Part shown: positions 17,808 through 30,883 of the stretch, one piece after another | Layout of the letters: the number at the start of each line of letters is the position of its first letter | How positions within the stretch are numbered: the stretch's first letter is position 1 | Assembly (NCBI RefSeq): GCF_006517625.1 | Contig: NZ_VHQI01000005.1 | Span: 341 to 64,340 of the forward strand | Length of the DNA stretch: 64,000 bases | From: Mixta tenebrionis | GTDB lineage: Bacteria; Pseudomonadota; Gammaproteobacteria; Enterobacterales; Enterobacteriaceae | Direction: 5' to 3' | Position numbers and translations under genes: made by a program | The notes under the pieces: generated by a model | Database searches by the model: none | What the model saw: only the letters and a program-made list of their open reading frames with translations | Told to the model about the DNA's origin: nothing

Positions 17808-18299
17808 TCAGGCGGTTGCCCGCTCGTTCCATGAATCGGAATGGATGATGTTGCCGTCTTTGTAAGTCCAGGTGATTTTTTCGTAGCGCAGCTCTATCTG
17901 CTCAAGATGGTTGTGTTTCTCAAATGCCGGATTCTTGATGTCGTGCATTACCGGGTTCACTTTCACCACCTTGACGTTTTCCAGTTTGGTGTTGAAGTAC
18001 TCCACTTCCTGGCCCGCGTCGCTGATTTTGTACCACCTGAACTCTGCTTCCTTCAGCGTCTGCCCCGTGGTCACCGCTTTGTACAGATACGGACTGGAGG
18101 CATCGATTTCTTTGGTGAACAGAAACGGCGTGTGGATGCGCGTTCCCGTTAGCTTGCCGGTGTTGTTATCCGTCGGGATATACAGGTTGTGCTCCTGCGC
18201 CACCACCTCGATGCTCCCCTCGCGGTCCTGCACGTCCACCGAACCTTTGATGTCCGCGCCGCCGTCATCCTTCAGCCAGAGATATACGGGTATTGCCAT
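17808..18299 (-). CDS. hcp: Hcp (TssD), T6SS inner-tube protein
   Basis: 163 residues. Starts MAIPVYLWLKDDGG and carries the Hcp signature (GSIEVVAQEHNLYIPTD; RIHTPFLFTKEID; FRWYKI). Hexameric rings of Hcp stack into the tube that is fired out of the cell. It is followed by its own terminator, in keeping with high expression. TGGAG precedes the ATG. No C-terminal effector extension. Confidence 0.96.
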   Translation of the reverse strand: MAIPVYLWLKDDGGADIKGSVDVQDREGSIEVVAQEHNLYIPTDNNTGKLTGTRIHTPFLFTKEIDASSPYLYKAVTTGQTLKEAEFRWYKISDAGQEVEYFNTKLENVKVVKVNPVMHDIKNPAFEKHNHLEQIELRYEKITWTYKDGNIIHSDSWNERATA

Positions 18300-18426
18300 G
18301 TGATTTTCTCCATTTATACGCCTTATCCTTCCCGCCGCCGCGTTAACAGCCGCCCGCAGGATTTGACGTATCTGCTTTAAAAGGCGCCGCCCTCCTTCGG
18401 CGACGCCGGGGTTTTGCCCGGCCCCG

Positions 18427-18472
18427 GACAGGCATCCGCCTGCCGCGCCGGACTGATTTCCACGCGCCGGTT
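18427..18472 (-). pseudogene. 3'-end scar of an OmpA-domain gene between tssC and hcp
   Basis: 46 nt match 6458-6503, the last codons of the intact OmpA-domain gene, with 5 mismatches and the same orientation (shared core ACTGATTTCCACGCGCCGG). It begins 10 nt after the tssC stop. This is where tssK-tssL-ompA sits in canonical clusters, so it looks like the junction of a deletion that removed that block. Confidence 0.8.
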
Positions 18473-18482
18473 TCCGCCAGCC

Positions 18483-20024
18483 TTATGCTTTGGCCTTCGG
18501 CATCTGCGACACCAGCGACAGGTTCACGTCCATTCCCTCAACCTGGAAGTGCGGCACCGCATACAGCTTCACGCGGAAGAACCCAGGGTTGTCTTCGATA
18601 TCTTCCACCACTACCTTCGCATCGCGCAGCGGGTGCGACGCCTGCAGCTCGTCGCCAGGATCCGTCATTTCCGTCACCAGACCGCGCACCCAGGTATTCA
18701 GCTCCAGCTCCAGCAGCCGCCGGTCCTTGGTGGTTCCGATATTTTCCCGTTGAATAAGTTTCAGGTAGTGCGCGATGCGCGACAGCAGGAAAATATAGGG
18801 CAGACGCGCGTTAATGCGGCTGTTCGCCGTGGCGTCCGCCGTGTCGTACAGCGCCGGCTTCTGCGTTGAGTTCGCCGAGAAGAAGCACGCGTAGTCGCGG
18901 TTCTTGTAGTAGGAGAGCGGAATAAAGCCCAGACTGGCAAACTCAAATTCGCGCGTCTCCGGGATCATTACTTCCGAAGGAATTTTTACCTGATTGCCCG
19001 TACCCAGGTCATAGAGGTGTATCGGCAGATCGCGTACCGCGCCGCCCGCCTGCGGGCCGCGAATCTGCACGCACCAGCCGTTGTTGATAAAGCTGCGCAC
19101 CATGTTCGCCGCAAACGCGAACGAGGCGTTGGTCCACAGATAACGCCCGTGATCCGGCCCTTTTACCTCTTCCACGTAGTTGAAGCTGCGCACCGGCACC
19201 GTGTCCGGCCCGTACGGCAGGCGCCCCAGCACCCGCGGCATTACCAGGCCGATGTAGCGCGCGTCGTCCGTCTCACGGAACGATTTCCACTTGATATATT
19301 CCGCGCGGTCGAAGTAGTTGCCGATGTCTTTGATGGCCGCAACCTCTTCCATCGTCTCCTTCAGGAAGAACTTCGGCCCCGCCGAGCCGATAAACGGCAT
19401 GTGCGCCGCCGCCGAGACTTTCGAAATGTTGCGCAGCAGCGCCACGTCCTGCGCCGAGGCGTCAAACTCGTAGGCCGATATCAGCGCGCCTATCGGCTCG
19501 CCGCCCGGCGTGTCATACTCCGCGACGTAGGTCTGCAGATAGAGCCCGCTCTGCACGATCTCCGGCGCATCTTCAAAATCCTGACGCAGATCTTCCTTCG
19601 ACAGATCGAGCAGCTCCAGCTTGACGTTCTGCCGGAAATCCGTCCGGTCCACCAGCGATTTCACGCCGCGCCACAGCGACTCTACCGCCTGAAACTCAGG
19701 ATGATGCAGCACCGCATCCAGCTGCCGGCTTATCTGCTGGTCCAGCTCGGCGATGTGGTGATCTATCAGCGTTTTGTCCAGCTTCTCTACCCGCGTGCCC
19801 GCGCGGCTTAGCCGCTCCAGGAACACCTGCATCGCCGCCGTCAGCCGCTCGTCCGCCGTCGCGTCCGACATCGCCTGCGCGTCCTGCCATACGTCCGGCG
19901 CGCTCAGCCGCGTTACCGGGTTCAGGTTGATTTTTTTAAACAGCGAAGCGTACACGCTCCCCGACTCCGGACGTTCCAGCACCTGGCTTTCGCCGCCCGC
20001 GGCGTTTTCATTTTGTACAGACAT
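18483..20024 (-). CDS. tssC: TssC, large T6SS sheath subunit
   Basis: 513 residues from the ATG at 20024 (GAGAG 9-10 nt upstream; an in-frame ATG 6 nt earlier at 20030 is possible). Strongly conserved TssC/VipB features: SLWRGVKSLVDRTDFR, EYDTPGGEPIGALI, and the C-terminal LNTWVRGLV region. With TssB it forms the contractile sheath whose contraction drives the Hcp tube. It lies 38 nt after tssB; a truncated second copy lies at 10125-10253. Confidence 0.97.
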   Translation of the reverse strand: MSVQNENAAGGESQVLERPESGSVYASLFKKINLNPVTRLSAPDVWQDAQAMSDATADERLTAAMQVFLERLSRAGTRVEKLDKTLIDHHIAELDQQISRQLDAVLHHPEFQAVESLWRGVKSLVDRTDFRQNVKLELLDLSKEDLRQDFEDAPEIVQSGLYLQTYVAEYDTPGGEPIGALISAYEFDASAQDVALLRNISKVSAAAHMPFIGSAGPKFFLKETMEEVAAIKDIGNYFDRAEYIKWKSFRETDDARYIGLVMPRVLGRLPYGPDTVPVRSFNYVEEVKGPDHGRYLWTNASFAFAANMVRSFINNGWCVQIRGPQAGGAVRDLPIHLYDLGTGNQVKIPSEVMIPETREFEFASLGFIPLSYYKNRDYACFFSANSTQKPALYDTADATANSRINARLPYIFLLSRIAHYLKLIQRENIGTTKDRRLLELELNTWVRGLVTEMTDPGDELQASHPLRDAKVVVEDIEDNPGFFRVKLYAVPHFQVEGMDVNLSLVSQMPKAKA

Positions 20025-20062
20025 CAGCATCTTCTCTCGTTAATCCGTTAATCCCGTTGCCG

Positions 20063-20560
20063 TCACGCCTGCTCCGGCACCAGCGCAGACAGTTCGCTGC
20101 GCAGCCCGTCGCTCAGCGTCGGGTCCTGCAGTATTTTCTCCAGTTCCCGGCGGAACGCCTGATTGTCCAGCAGGTTCGCCTTCAGATCGCGCAGCAGGCT
20201 GCGCATGGCGAGCATCGCCTTCAGCTGCGGTATCTGGCGCGCCACCTGCTCAGGAGTGAAGTCATTCATATCGCGGAAGGAGAGGCGAACATTCTCTTCG
20301 CTGCCGTCGCCGGCCAGGGTGTTTTCGACGGTCAGATTGACGTCGGGAGCGTAGTCTGCAAGGACACTGTTGAAATTATTCTTATTAATATTAATTTTAT
20401 TTCTTTCTGACAGCGGTAACTCTGCTTTCCCGTTACTAAAATCACCTACTGCCAGGAGTTTTAACGGTAGCTCGACTTTTTTCTGCGCTCCGCCAGTGTG
20501 GAGATCGAGCCGGATATTTACGCGTGCTTTTGGCACCTCATTCTGAAAGGTATCAGCCAT
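20063..20560 (-). CDS. tssB: TssB, small T6SS sheath subunit
   Basis: 165 residues from the ATG at 20560, which has AGGGAA upstream; the longer frame to 20635 has no such site. TssB/VipA features: VPKARVNI near the N-terminus, ERNKININKNNFN, then FRDMNDFTPEQVARQIPQL, and a C-terminal helix. First gene of the visible T6SS operon, with an 870-bp AT-rich region upstream. A deleted relative lies at 10301-10588. Confidence 0.96.
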   Translation of the reverse strand: MADTFQNEVPKARVNIRLDLHTGGAQKKVELPLKLLAVGDFSNGKAELPLSERNKININKNNFNSVLADYAPDVNLTVENTLAGDGSEENVRLSFRDMNDFTPEQVARQIPQLKAMLAMRSLLRDLKANLLDNQAFRRELEKILQDPTLSDGLRSELSALVPEQA

Positions 20561-21430
20561 AAAATTCCCTTTATTAAAAATACGATGAACATTCAGTAAG
20601 GCAACTTTCGGGTTAATCCTAGAGCAAAATGACAATCCAGATCAACTTAAGGCATCAAAGATCTGATATGGAGTTAATAGTCAGAGTTTTCTTTCAGGCA
20701 TAAGTTATAAAAGATTGTGTTCTGCGCGCTGGTGCGTAGCGTAAATACTGATTTTAGCGCGTTGAGCAGGGGTTTATGCTGGAGCGAATTTAAATAAAAA
20801 AACAAACATCCAGTTAAGATAAACAGTTGATTTTAGTCAACCTATTTTTACAACAAGCAGAAATAAAACATTAAACCGCGCCTCATTCATAAAAACTCGT
20901 TTCTGAATAATATTTTTTCTATTGCAATTATCTTTTAGCTGTAAAAATAATAAATCAGAAAAAAATCTGGATAATTCAACCAGAATTAATTATATCTGGC
21001 ATTATATTGGCCGTTGCAAAATCGACGGCAATAACAGCGAATGGATAAGCAGAGCAGGGAAAATTGCCATACGCAACTGGCGCATCTGCAGACAATAGCT
21101 AAGATAAAAAGCATTTTTGTTTCCGACAGAGCATAAATACTGCTCGCGTTTATCGGCGCCCAAACCTTCTTACTCCGCCTTATTTGTGATGGCGATTACA
21201 GTTTTGCCATATAGGGCATAAAATCATTTTCCAGCGCTGAGAGAGCGAAAGGCGAGTGCGCTGTTATCTGGTGAAACCAGTCGCTGTTTGCCGGCTCTTT
21301 ACCGCTGCCCGACGCCGTACCGCATAGTTCAGGCTACGGCAAGGGAATAATAGCAGCGCGGGACGGAGCATTTTCGCACATAAGAGGCGGCGGCGCGGCC
21401 GTTTCGGCAGGCTTCCCTGCCCGTTTGCGG
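20561..21430. other. 870-bp non-coding, AT-rich region upstream of the T6SS operon
   Basis: The part 20640-21110 is much more AT-rich than its surroundings and contains no convincing gene. It must hold the tssB promoter; one weak minus-strand candidate is TTGACT (20835-20840) with TTAACT 17 nt downstream. Such AT-rich leaders of secretion clusters are often H-NS targets (inference). The GC-richer right part (21200-21430) shows nothing I recognise. Confidence 0.5.
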
Positions 21431-21688
21431 TTAGCGCATCAGCGGTCGGCGGGATGTGCCGGAATGAAGGTGAGCGGGTTGATTTATAGCGCGTCTTGCC
21501 AGCCAGTAAAGGAGCACTCTGTCGTCGTCCCCTTCATGATCGGCCATCGACAGCAGCTTCAGTGAAAGCGTGGATTTATTGACCGGTTGACTGGCTTCGC
21601 TCAGTGCCACAACGGCTCGCCCGATCAGGCAGCAGACCTCATTTTCTTTCTCTGCGGTACCAGTGGATTCATATGTCTGGTCTTTCAT
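21431..21688 (-). CDS. YmgB/AriR-like small regulatory protein
   Basis: 85 residues. The core (ENEVCCLIGRAVVALSE, NKSTLSLKLLS..., a helix with LLYWLARRAI) follows the helix pattern of the E. coli AriR/YmgB biofilm and acid-resistance regulator family (EEESAVLGQAV..., NKNIILSLI). These proteins form small helical dimers that act with sensor proteins or DNA. GGGAGG precedes the ATG. It stands alone, about 0.9 kb upstream of the T6SS operon on the same strand. Exact function unknown. Confidence 0.7.
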   Translation of the reverse strand: MKDQTYESTGTAEKENEVCCLIGRAVVALSEASQPVNKSTLSLKLLSMADHEGDDDRVLLYWLARRAINQPAHLHSGTSRRPLMR

Positions 21689-22029
21689 ATTTCCTCCCGT
21701 TGTCTAAATAATTATTCTGGCACAGCAGGTGGTTTCATGCTGTAACCATCTTGCCGGAGAAATATATTGCAACGCTTCCTGAGGTTTGCTTGCGATTTGC
21801 CGCCTTTGTTATCGTTGCCTTACGTAGCGGCCAGCCTTTGCCTGCTAACGTAGCCGACGCCCTTTCTTAACGTTGTGCCAGGCGCAGCAGGGCGCCGTCG
21901 GTTGCATAGCGCAGTTAATCGCATTAGAATCGCTTACCGTTGCCATACAAAACCCTCTTTTATTTAACCCCTCACCAACAAAAATCAACATCATCTCTAA
22001 TCTCAATCATAGCGTCGGTCGCCGCGCAA
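21689..22029. other. Non-coding region between the YmgB-like gene and yhjX
   Basis: 341 bp divergent intergenic region. Apart from the boxes at 22030-22081 I see no repeat, RNA gene or frame worth naming; it presumably contains the promoter of the YmgB-like gene. Confidence 0.5.
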
Positions 22030-22081
22030 TGCCGTTCATACCTGCTCAGCGGCATTTCATTCCCGGTTAGCGGCGCTTCGT
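22030..22081 (+). promoter_or_regulatory. Three tandem YpdB-type boxes upstream of yhjX
   Basis: TGCCGTTCAT (22030-22039), GGCATTTCAT (22051-22060) and GGCGCTTCGT (22072-22081) are each separated by exactly 11 nt, a 21-bp period. The E. coli YpdB site at yhjX is GGCATTTCAT-N11-GGCATTTCAT, so the central box is a perfect match. A TATTAT -10 candidate at 22114-22119 lacks a good -35, as expected for an activated promoter. Confidence 0.85.
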
Positions 22082-22153
22082 GACCTTTTTCCCTGCGTTT
22101 ACCGGCAGCGCCCTATTATCAGCTTAATTCAGGCATTCCCGTACGGGAGAGAG

Positions 22154-23383
22154 ATGATGAGCAAAACACCGCAAACGCACCCAAAAAAACTTGTTCGCTG
22201 GCTGACGCTGGCCGGCACCATCATTACCCAGTTTGCACTGGGATCGGTCTACACCTGGAGCCTGTTCAACGGCCAGCTATCGCAAAAGCTTGACGCGCCG
22301 GTCAGCCAGGTCGCCTTCTCATTCGGCCTGTTGAGCCTTGGACTGGCGCTCTCCTCTTCCGTCGCCGGTAACCTGCAGGAACGCTTCGGCGTGCGCAACG
22401 TCACTATTGGCGCCGGCATATTAATGGCGCTGGGTTTTTATCTTACCTCGCAGGCCAGCTCGCTGCTGGTACTGTGGCTGAGCGCCGGCGTACTGGTAGG
22501 GCTGGCGGATGGCGCAGGCTATCTGATGACCTTATCCAACTGCGTAAAATGGTTCCCGGAGCGTAAAGGGGTGATTTCGGCCTGTGCTATCGGCGCCTAT
22601 GGCCTGGGCAGCCTCGGCTTTAAGTTTATTTGCAGCAGCCTGCTGCTTCACTTCAGCCTGGAGACCACCTTTCTGATCTGGGGCCTGCTGGCAATGAGCC
22701 TGGTAATCCCTGGCGCGCTGCTGATGAAGGATGCGCCGCGTCAGACGCTCGCTTCGCCGCAGGGCCAGCCCGCCGCACGCGATTACAGCCTGGCGGAATC
22801 GATGCGTATGCCGCAGTACTGGATGCTGGCGCTGATGTTCCTTACCGCCTGCATGAGCGGCCTGTATGTGATTGGCGTAGCTAAAGATATCGGTGAAGGC
22901 ATGGTTAACCTCAGCGCGCAAACCGCGGCCAGCGCGGTCACCGTTATCGCCATCGCCAACCTGAGCGGGCGTCTGGTGCTCGGCGTGTTATCCGATAAAA
23001 TGGCGCGCATTCGGGTTATTACCCTGGCGCAGATCGTTTCCCTGGCGGGGATGGGCATTTTGCTGTTCACCCATATGAATGAAATGACTTTCTTTATCTC
23101 CGTCGCCTGCGTTGCCTTTAGCTTTGGCGGCACCATTACCGTTTACCCTTCGCTGGTTAGCGATTTCTTTGGGCTGAATAATCTGACCAGGAACTACGGC
23201 GTGATCTATCTCGGCTTCGGTATCGGCAGCGTGCTGGGCTCGCTTATCGCTTCGCTGTTCGGCGGTTTCACTATCACTTTCAGCCTGATTATGACGCTGC
23301 TGGTGATTTCGCTGGTGATGTCGGTGATTATTCGCATGCCGCAACGGCAACACAGCCTGTCGCCGCTTTGGCAGCGTAGCTAA
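22154..23383 (+). CDS. yhjX: YhjX, OxlT-family MFS transporter induced by pyruvate
   Basis: 409 residues with 12 hydrophobic segments. Close to E. coli YhjX along its length (FALGSVYTWSLFNG; LDAPVSQVAFSFGLLSLGLA; CVKWFPERKG; SGLYVIGVAKDI; NNLTRNYGVIYLGFG). YhjX belongs to the oxalate/formate antiporter group of MFS inner-membrane transporters; in E. coli it is the main target of the YpdA/YpdB system and is linked to pyruvate. The ypdAB genes lie at 32846-35303, and YpdB-type boxes precede this gene. A terminator follows at 23398-23424. Confidence 0.92.
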   Translation: MMSKTPQTHPKKLVRWLTLAGTIITQFALGSVYTWSLFNGQLSQKLDAPVSQVAFSFGLLSLGLALSSSVAGNLQERFGVRNVTIGAGILMALGFYLTSQASSLLVLWLSAGVLVGLADGAGYLMTLSNCVKWFPERKGVISACAIGAYGLGSLGFKFICSSLLLHFSLETTFLIWGLLAMSLVIPGALLMKDAPRQTLASPQGQPAARDYSLAESMRMPQYWMLALMFLTACMSGLYVIGVAKDIGEGMVNLSAQTAASAVTVIAIANLSGRLVLGVLSDKMARIRVITLAQIVSLAGMGILLFTHMNEMTFFISVACVAFSFGGTITVYPSLVSDFFGLNNLTRNYGVIYLGFGIGSVLGSLIASLFGGFTITFSLIMTLLVISLVMSVIIRMPQRQHSLSPLWQRS

Positions 23384-23397
23384 ATGCCTTAGCGTTG

Positions 23398-23424
23398 CGG
23401 GCGAGTCGCTGACTCGCCCGTTTT
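23398..23424 (+). terminator. Terminator after yhjX
   Basis: 10-bp perfect stem (CGGGCGAGTC/GACTCGCCCG), 3-nt loop, TTTT. It lies between convergent yhjX and the SMP-30 gene. Confidence 0.85.
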
Positions 23425-23428
23425 CTTA

Positions 23429-24301
23429 TTAACCAAACAGCGGTTCCGCCTGACCGGCGACCGGCATACGCACCGCCAACAGGCTGCCCGACCAGGGATA
23501 GCGCGCCAGCTCTTCTGCGCTACGGTTTTCCCGCGAGCTGGTAATATAGAGCGTTTTCAGATCTTCGCCGCCGAAGGCCGCCATCGTTGGCCAGCGCACC
23601 GGCAACGGAATCTCATCAACAATCTCAGCGGAGTGCGGATCGATACGCACAATGCGCCCGCCGTCGAACATCGCCGACCAGTAAAACCCTTCCGCATCTA
23701 CCGCCGCGCCGTCAGGCTGTAGCCCGTCGCCAAAGCGGCGGAACAGTTCACGCCTGCCGATTTGCCCGCTGACCGGATCGAGCGGATAACGCCAGATTAC
23801 ATGGTTAGAGGTATCGCTGTGCCAGGCCCAGCGACCATCGGGCGAAAACGCCAGCCCGTTAGATATTTGCAGATCATCTTCAATAATATGCAGCTGAAGA
23901 TCGCTATCAAGACGGCACAGCAGCGCGCCGTTGCGATCCTGCGGCTCCCATAAAGTGCCGCACCAGAAGCGGCCGAAGGGATCGACGCGCCCGTCATTGA
24001 AGCGGCTTTTACCCGCCTCGCCAGGATGATCCGCCACCTTACGCTGCGGCCTGCCCTGCTCATCCAGAAACCAGATGCCGCTGCGCATCGCCGCCACCAG
24101 CCCGCCTTCACGGCGCAGGCCGATACAGCCGATTTCCTCATGCTGCGGGAAAACCTGATGCTCGCCGCTTGCCGGATCGAAGCGGTGCAGCGCCGGAGCC
24201 AGGATATCCACAAACCACAGCGCCTGCTCCGCGGTTGACCATAGCGGACATTCGCCCAGCTCCGTTGCAATGGGTAAAACACGCTCCACTTGCCAGTTCA
24301 T
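23429..24301 (-). CDS. SMP-30/gluconolactonase family protein
   Basis: 290 residues. Six-bladed propeller family with the typical LGECPLW near the N-terminus (metal-binding Glu), RFNDGRVDPFGRFWCGT, ISNGLAFSPDGRWAWHSDT and LQPDGAAVDAEGFYWSAMF. Members are metal-dependent sugar lactonases in the cytoplasm. It is the last gene downstream of bglGFB on the same strand (89 nt after bglB), so it may act on a sugar lactone from glucoside breakdown; substrate unknown. AAGGAG precedes the ATG. Confidence 0.85.
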   Translation of the reverse strand: MNWQVERVLPIATELGECPLWSTAEQALWFVDILAPALHRFDPASGEHQVFPQHEEIGCIGLRREGGLVAAMRSGIWFLDEQGRPQRKVADHPGEAGKSRFNDGRVDPFGRFWCGTLWEPQDRNGALLCRLDSDLQLHIIEDDLQISNGLAFSPDGRWAWHSDTSNHVIWRYPLDPVSGQIGRRELFRRFGDGLQPDGAAVDAEGFYWSAMFDGGRIVRIDPHSAEIVDEIPLPVRWPTMAAFGGEDLKTLYITSSRENRSAEELARYPWSGSLLAVRMPVAGQAEPLFG

Positions 24302-24390
24302 TCCTGCTCCTTTTATCAGCGGATTACTACTGAACTGTAGCGGAAATCGGCGTGGAGCGGTTTATCCGTGCGGTAAAATCGACAAACGCC

Positions 24391-27919
<3,529 letters not shown>

Positions 27920-27943
27920 AGAATGTGTTTACCGAGTAAAACG

Positions 27944-29395
<1,452 letters not shown>

Positions 29396-29542
29396 ATGCG
29401 AATAATGATAAAAACCGTTTCTGTTCTGGCGATTGTCAGTATGCTCAGCGGCTGTATAATTGCGCACGACCGCGGCCCAGGGGCGGGATGGCACCACGAT
29501 CGCGGCAACCATCACGGCTGGCATCATCATCGCGGCAGATAG
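29396..29542 (+). CDS. 48-residue His-rich lipoprotein
   Basis: The frame MRIMIKTVSVLAIVSMLSGC begins with a basic n-region and hydrophobic core and ends in a lipobox LSGC (Cys20). The 29-residue mature part contains eight His, in HH and HHH clusters, with Gly, Arg and Trp. AAGGAA lies 6 nt before the ATG. It should be a lipid-anchored envelope protein; the His content suggests metal binding, which is inference. No known family recognised. A GC hairpin at 29553-29575 follows but lacks a T-tract. Confidence 0.7.
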   Translation: MRIMIKTVSVLAIVSMLSGCIIAHDRGPGAGWHHDRGNHHGWHHHRGR

Positions 29543-29626
29543 AATTCTAAACGGGCGCGCCACGGTAGCGCGCCCTGCGGCAAAGCCTGCATACAGCAAT
29601 ATTATAAATATAAAGTAAGAAATAAT

Positions 29627-29648
29627 TGGGCGAGAATATTCTCGCCCA
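29627..29648. terminator. Perfect 22-nt palindrome between convergent lipoprotein genes
   Basis: TGGGCGAGAAT followed by its exact complement, then ATTTCTTTATT. It may act as a two-way terminator for the genes ending at 29542 and 29692. Confidence 0.55.
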
Positions 29649-29691
29649 TTTCTTTATTACGTTTTGATCAGATAGTTACACCAATAAGGGA

Positions 29692-29973
29692 TTACTTTTT
29701 TATTGCGTAATTACACTGATACCAGGCGGTTTGCAACCCCGGAATATAGCTTTCCTGCGGCGGCAGCGGCGCAACCAGATCGAAGCCCTGCGCGCTGCAA
29801 TAATGCGCCACATCAAGCTCCATGGCCGTTTTATCCACTTTCTGCGGATGAAAACGATACTGAACCGTATGCGAAACGGTATCTTCATCCACGCGTTCAA
29901 ACGCCCCTGGCTTACTGGTGGTGCAGCCTGCTAATAAAAACAGCGCCAGTGCGCCGTAAATTTTACTTTTCAT
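29692..29973 (-). CDS. Small lipoprotein of unknown function
   Basis: 93 residues with a lipoprotein signal peptide (MKSKIYGALALFLLAGC; lipobox LAGC, Cys17) and AAGGAAC before the ATG. The mature part has two further Cys (about 59 and 87) that could pair, and a C-terminal WYQCNYAIKK. The pattern vaguely recalls YecR-like lipoproteins but I would not name it. Single gene, convergent with the His-rich lipoprotein. Confidence 0.75.
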   Translation of the reverse strand: MKSKIYGALALFLLAGCTTSKPGAFERVDEDTVSHTVQYRFHPQKVDKTAMELDVAHYCSAQGFDLVAPLPPQESYIPGLQTAWYQCNYAIKK

Positions 29974-30299
29974 CTTTGTTCCTTAATGCTGGTGCGGCAT
30001 CTTAACAGGCGGCAGCGCAGGCGCAATCAGAATGCCCCGCAATACGCAACGCATCATCAACGTTTTTACCGATTGAATTAATTCAGGTTAACGGTTAGCG
30101 CTGCTGTCGCTAAGGTGCGATTATCAACCCGGACGCCATGATGTCTGCGCCATACACCAGGTTATATAACGATAAAAAAAACGTACTGACTCTTTAATGC
30201 CCGCTGCGAGCGGGCTTTTTTTATGGCTGGCCGGCGTCGGGCATAATACGCAAAATAGCGGCGGGTTATTTGGGAGGAAGTGCGGGCAGCGTCGGCGAA
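29974..30299. other. Intergenic region with possible small RNA
   Basis: 326 bp without a gene. A plus-strand terminator at 30199-30222 has no coding gene before it on that strand for over 600 bp; TATATAAC at about 30153-30160 could be a -10 for a short transcript ending there. Weak evidence. Confidence 0.3.
30199..30222 (+). terminator. Orphan intrinsic terminator
   Basis: GCCCGC-TGCGA-GCGGGC followed by seven Ts. The opposite strand has no T-tract, so it acts on plus-strand transcripts, where no gene ends nearby. Confidence 0.75.
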
Positions 30300-30752
30300 T
30301 TACTGCGCGCGTACATCAATCAGCACCGGACAGTGCGCTCGTTCAATTACTGCCGCGCTTACCGAGCCCTTCAGCAGGCGGTTAAACGGCGACAGATGGC
30401 GTCGCCCCATAATAATCATCTCTGCGTTCAGCGCGCTGGCCTGCGCCACAATGGTTTCCGCCGCTTCGCCCGCCACGACACGTCCGCGCGCTTCAATACC
30501 GGCGCCCAGCAGCTGCGCCAGCGCGTGACGAATCACCAGCTCGGCGGTGTTTTGTTCATCCAGCGTTGCGCCAAAATCGGCCGGATCTTCCGCGGCGGTG
30601 ATATCCAGCGGTTCGCCGCAGGTGGCTCTGGCGGGATCGATACAGCACAGCACCATTACCTGCGCTTTTAGCGCGCGCGCCTGTTCCGCCGCCAGCGCAA
30701 CGACTTTGCGCGACACATCCGAATTATCTATCGCCACCAGTAGCATTGTCAT
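30300..30752 (-). CDS. Universal stress protein (UspA family)
   Basis: 150 residues. Usp fold pattern: MLLVAIDNSDVSRKVV at the N-terminus and IIMGRRHLSPFNRLLKGSVS...HCPVLI at the C-terminus. The usual ATP-loop G-x2-G-x9-G-S/T is altered: His stands at the second Gly (GRRH), while the later GS is kept, so nucleotide binding may differ. Cytoplasmic stress-related protein; specific role unknown. AAGGA upstream. Confidence 0.85.
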   Translation of the reverse strand: MTMLLVAIDNSDVSRKVVALAAEQARALKAQVMVLCCIDPARATCGEPLDITAAEDPADFGATLDEQNTAELVIRHALAQLLGAGIEARGRVVAGEAAETIVAQASALNAEMIIMGRRHLSPFNRLLKGSVSAAVIERAHCPVLIDVRAQ

Positions 30753-30883
30753 GTTGTCAGTCCTTAATCGTGCGCCAGATGTTTACCGATCTTACGCATC
30801 ATCGCTGCTTTACATTTTAGTATTTCATGACGCGCGCCTTATGGTTGTCAAAGCGCGCCGCCGGCGCCCGCCCGCCGGAGCTA

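Noticed and set aside
20600-20640. Possible sigma-54 promoter before tssB (TGG...TTGCT)
   Set aside because: The GG-to-GC spacing is 11 rather than 10 nt and the -24 element is poor.
29553-29575. GC-rich hairpin after the 48-residue lipoprotein as a terminator
   Set aside because: Good stem but no following T-tract.
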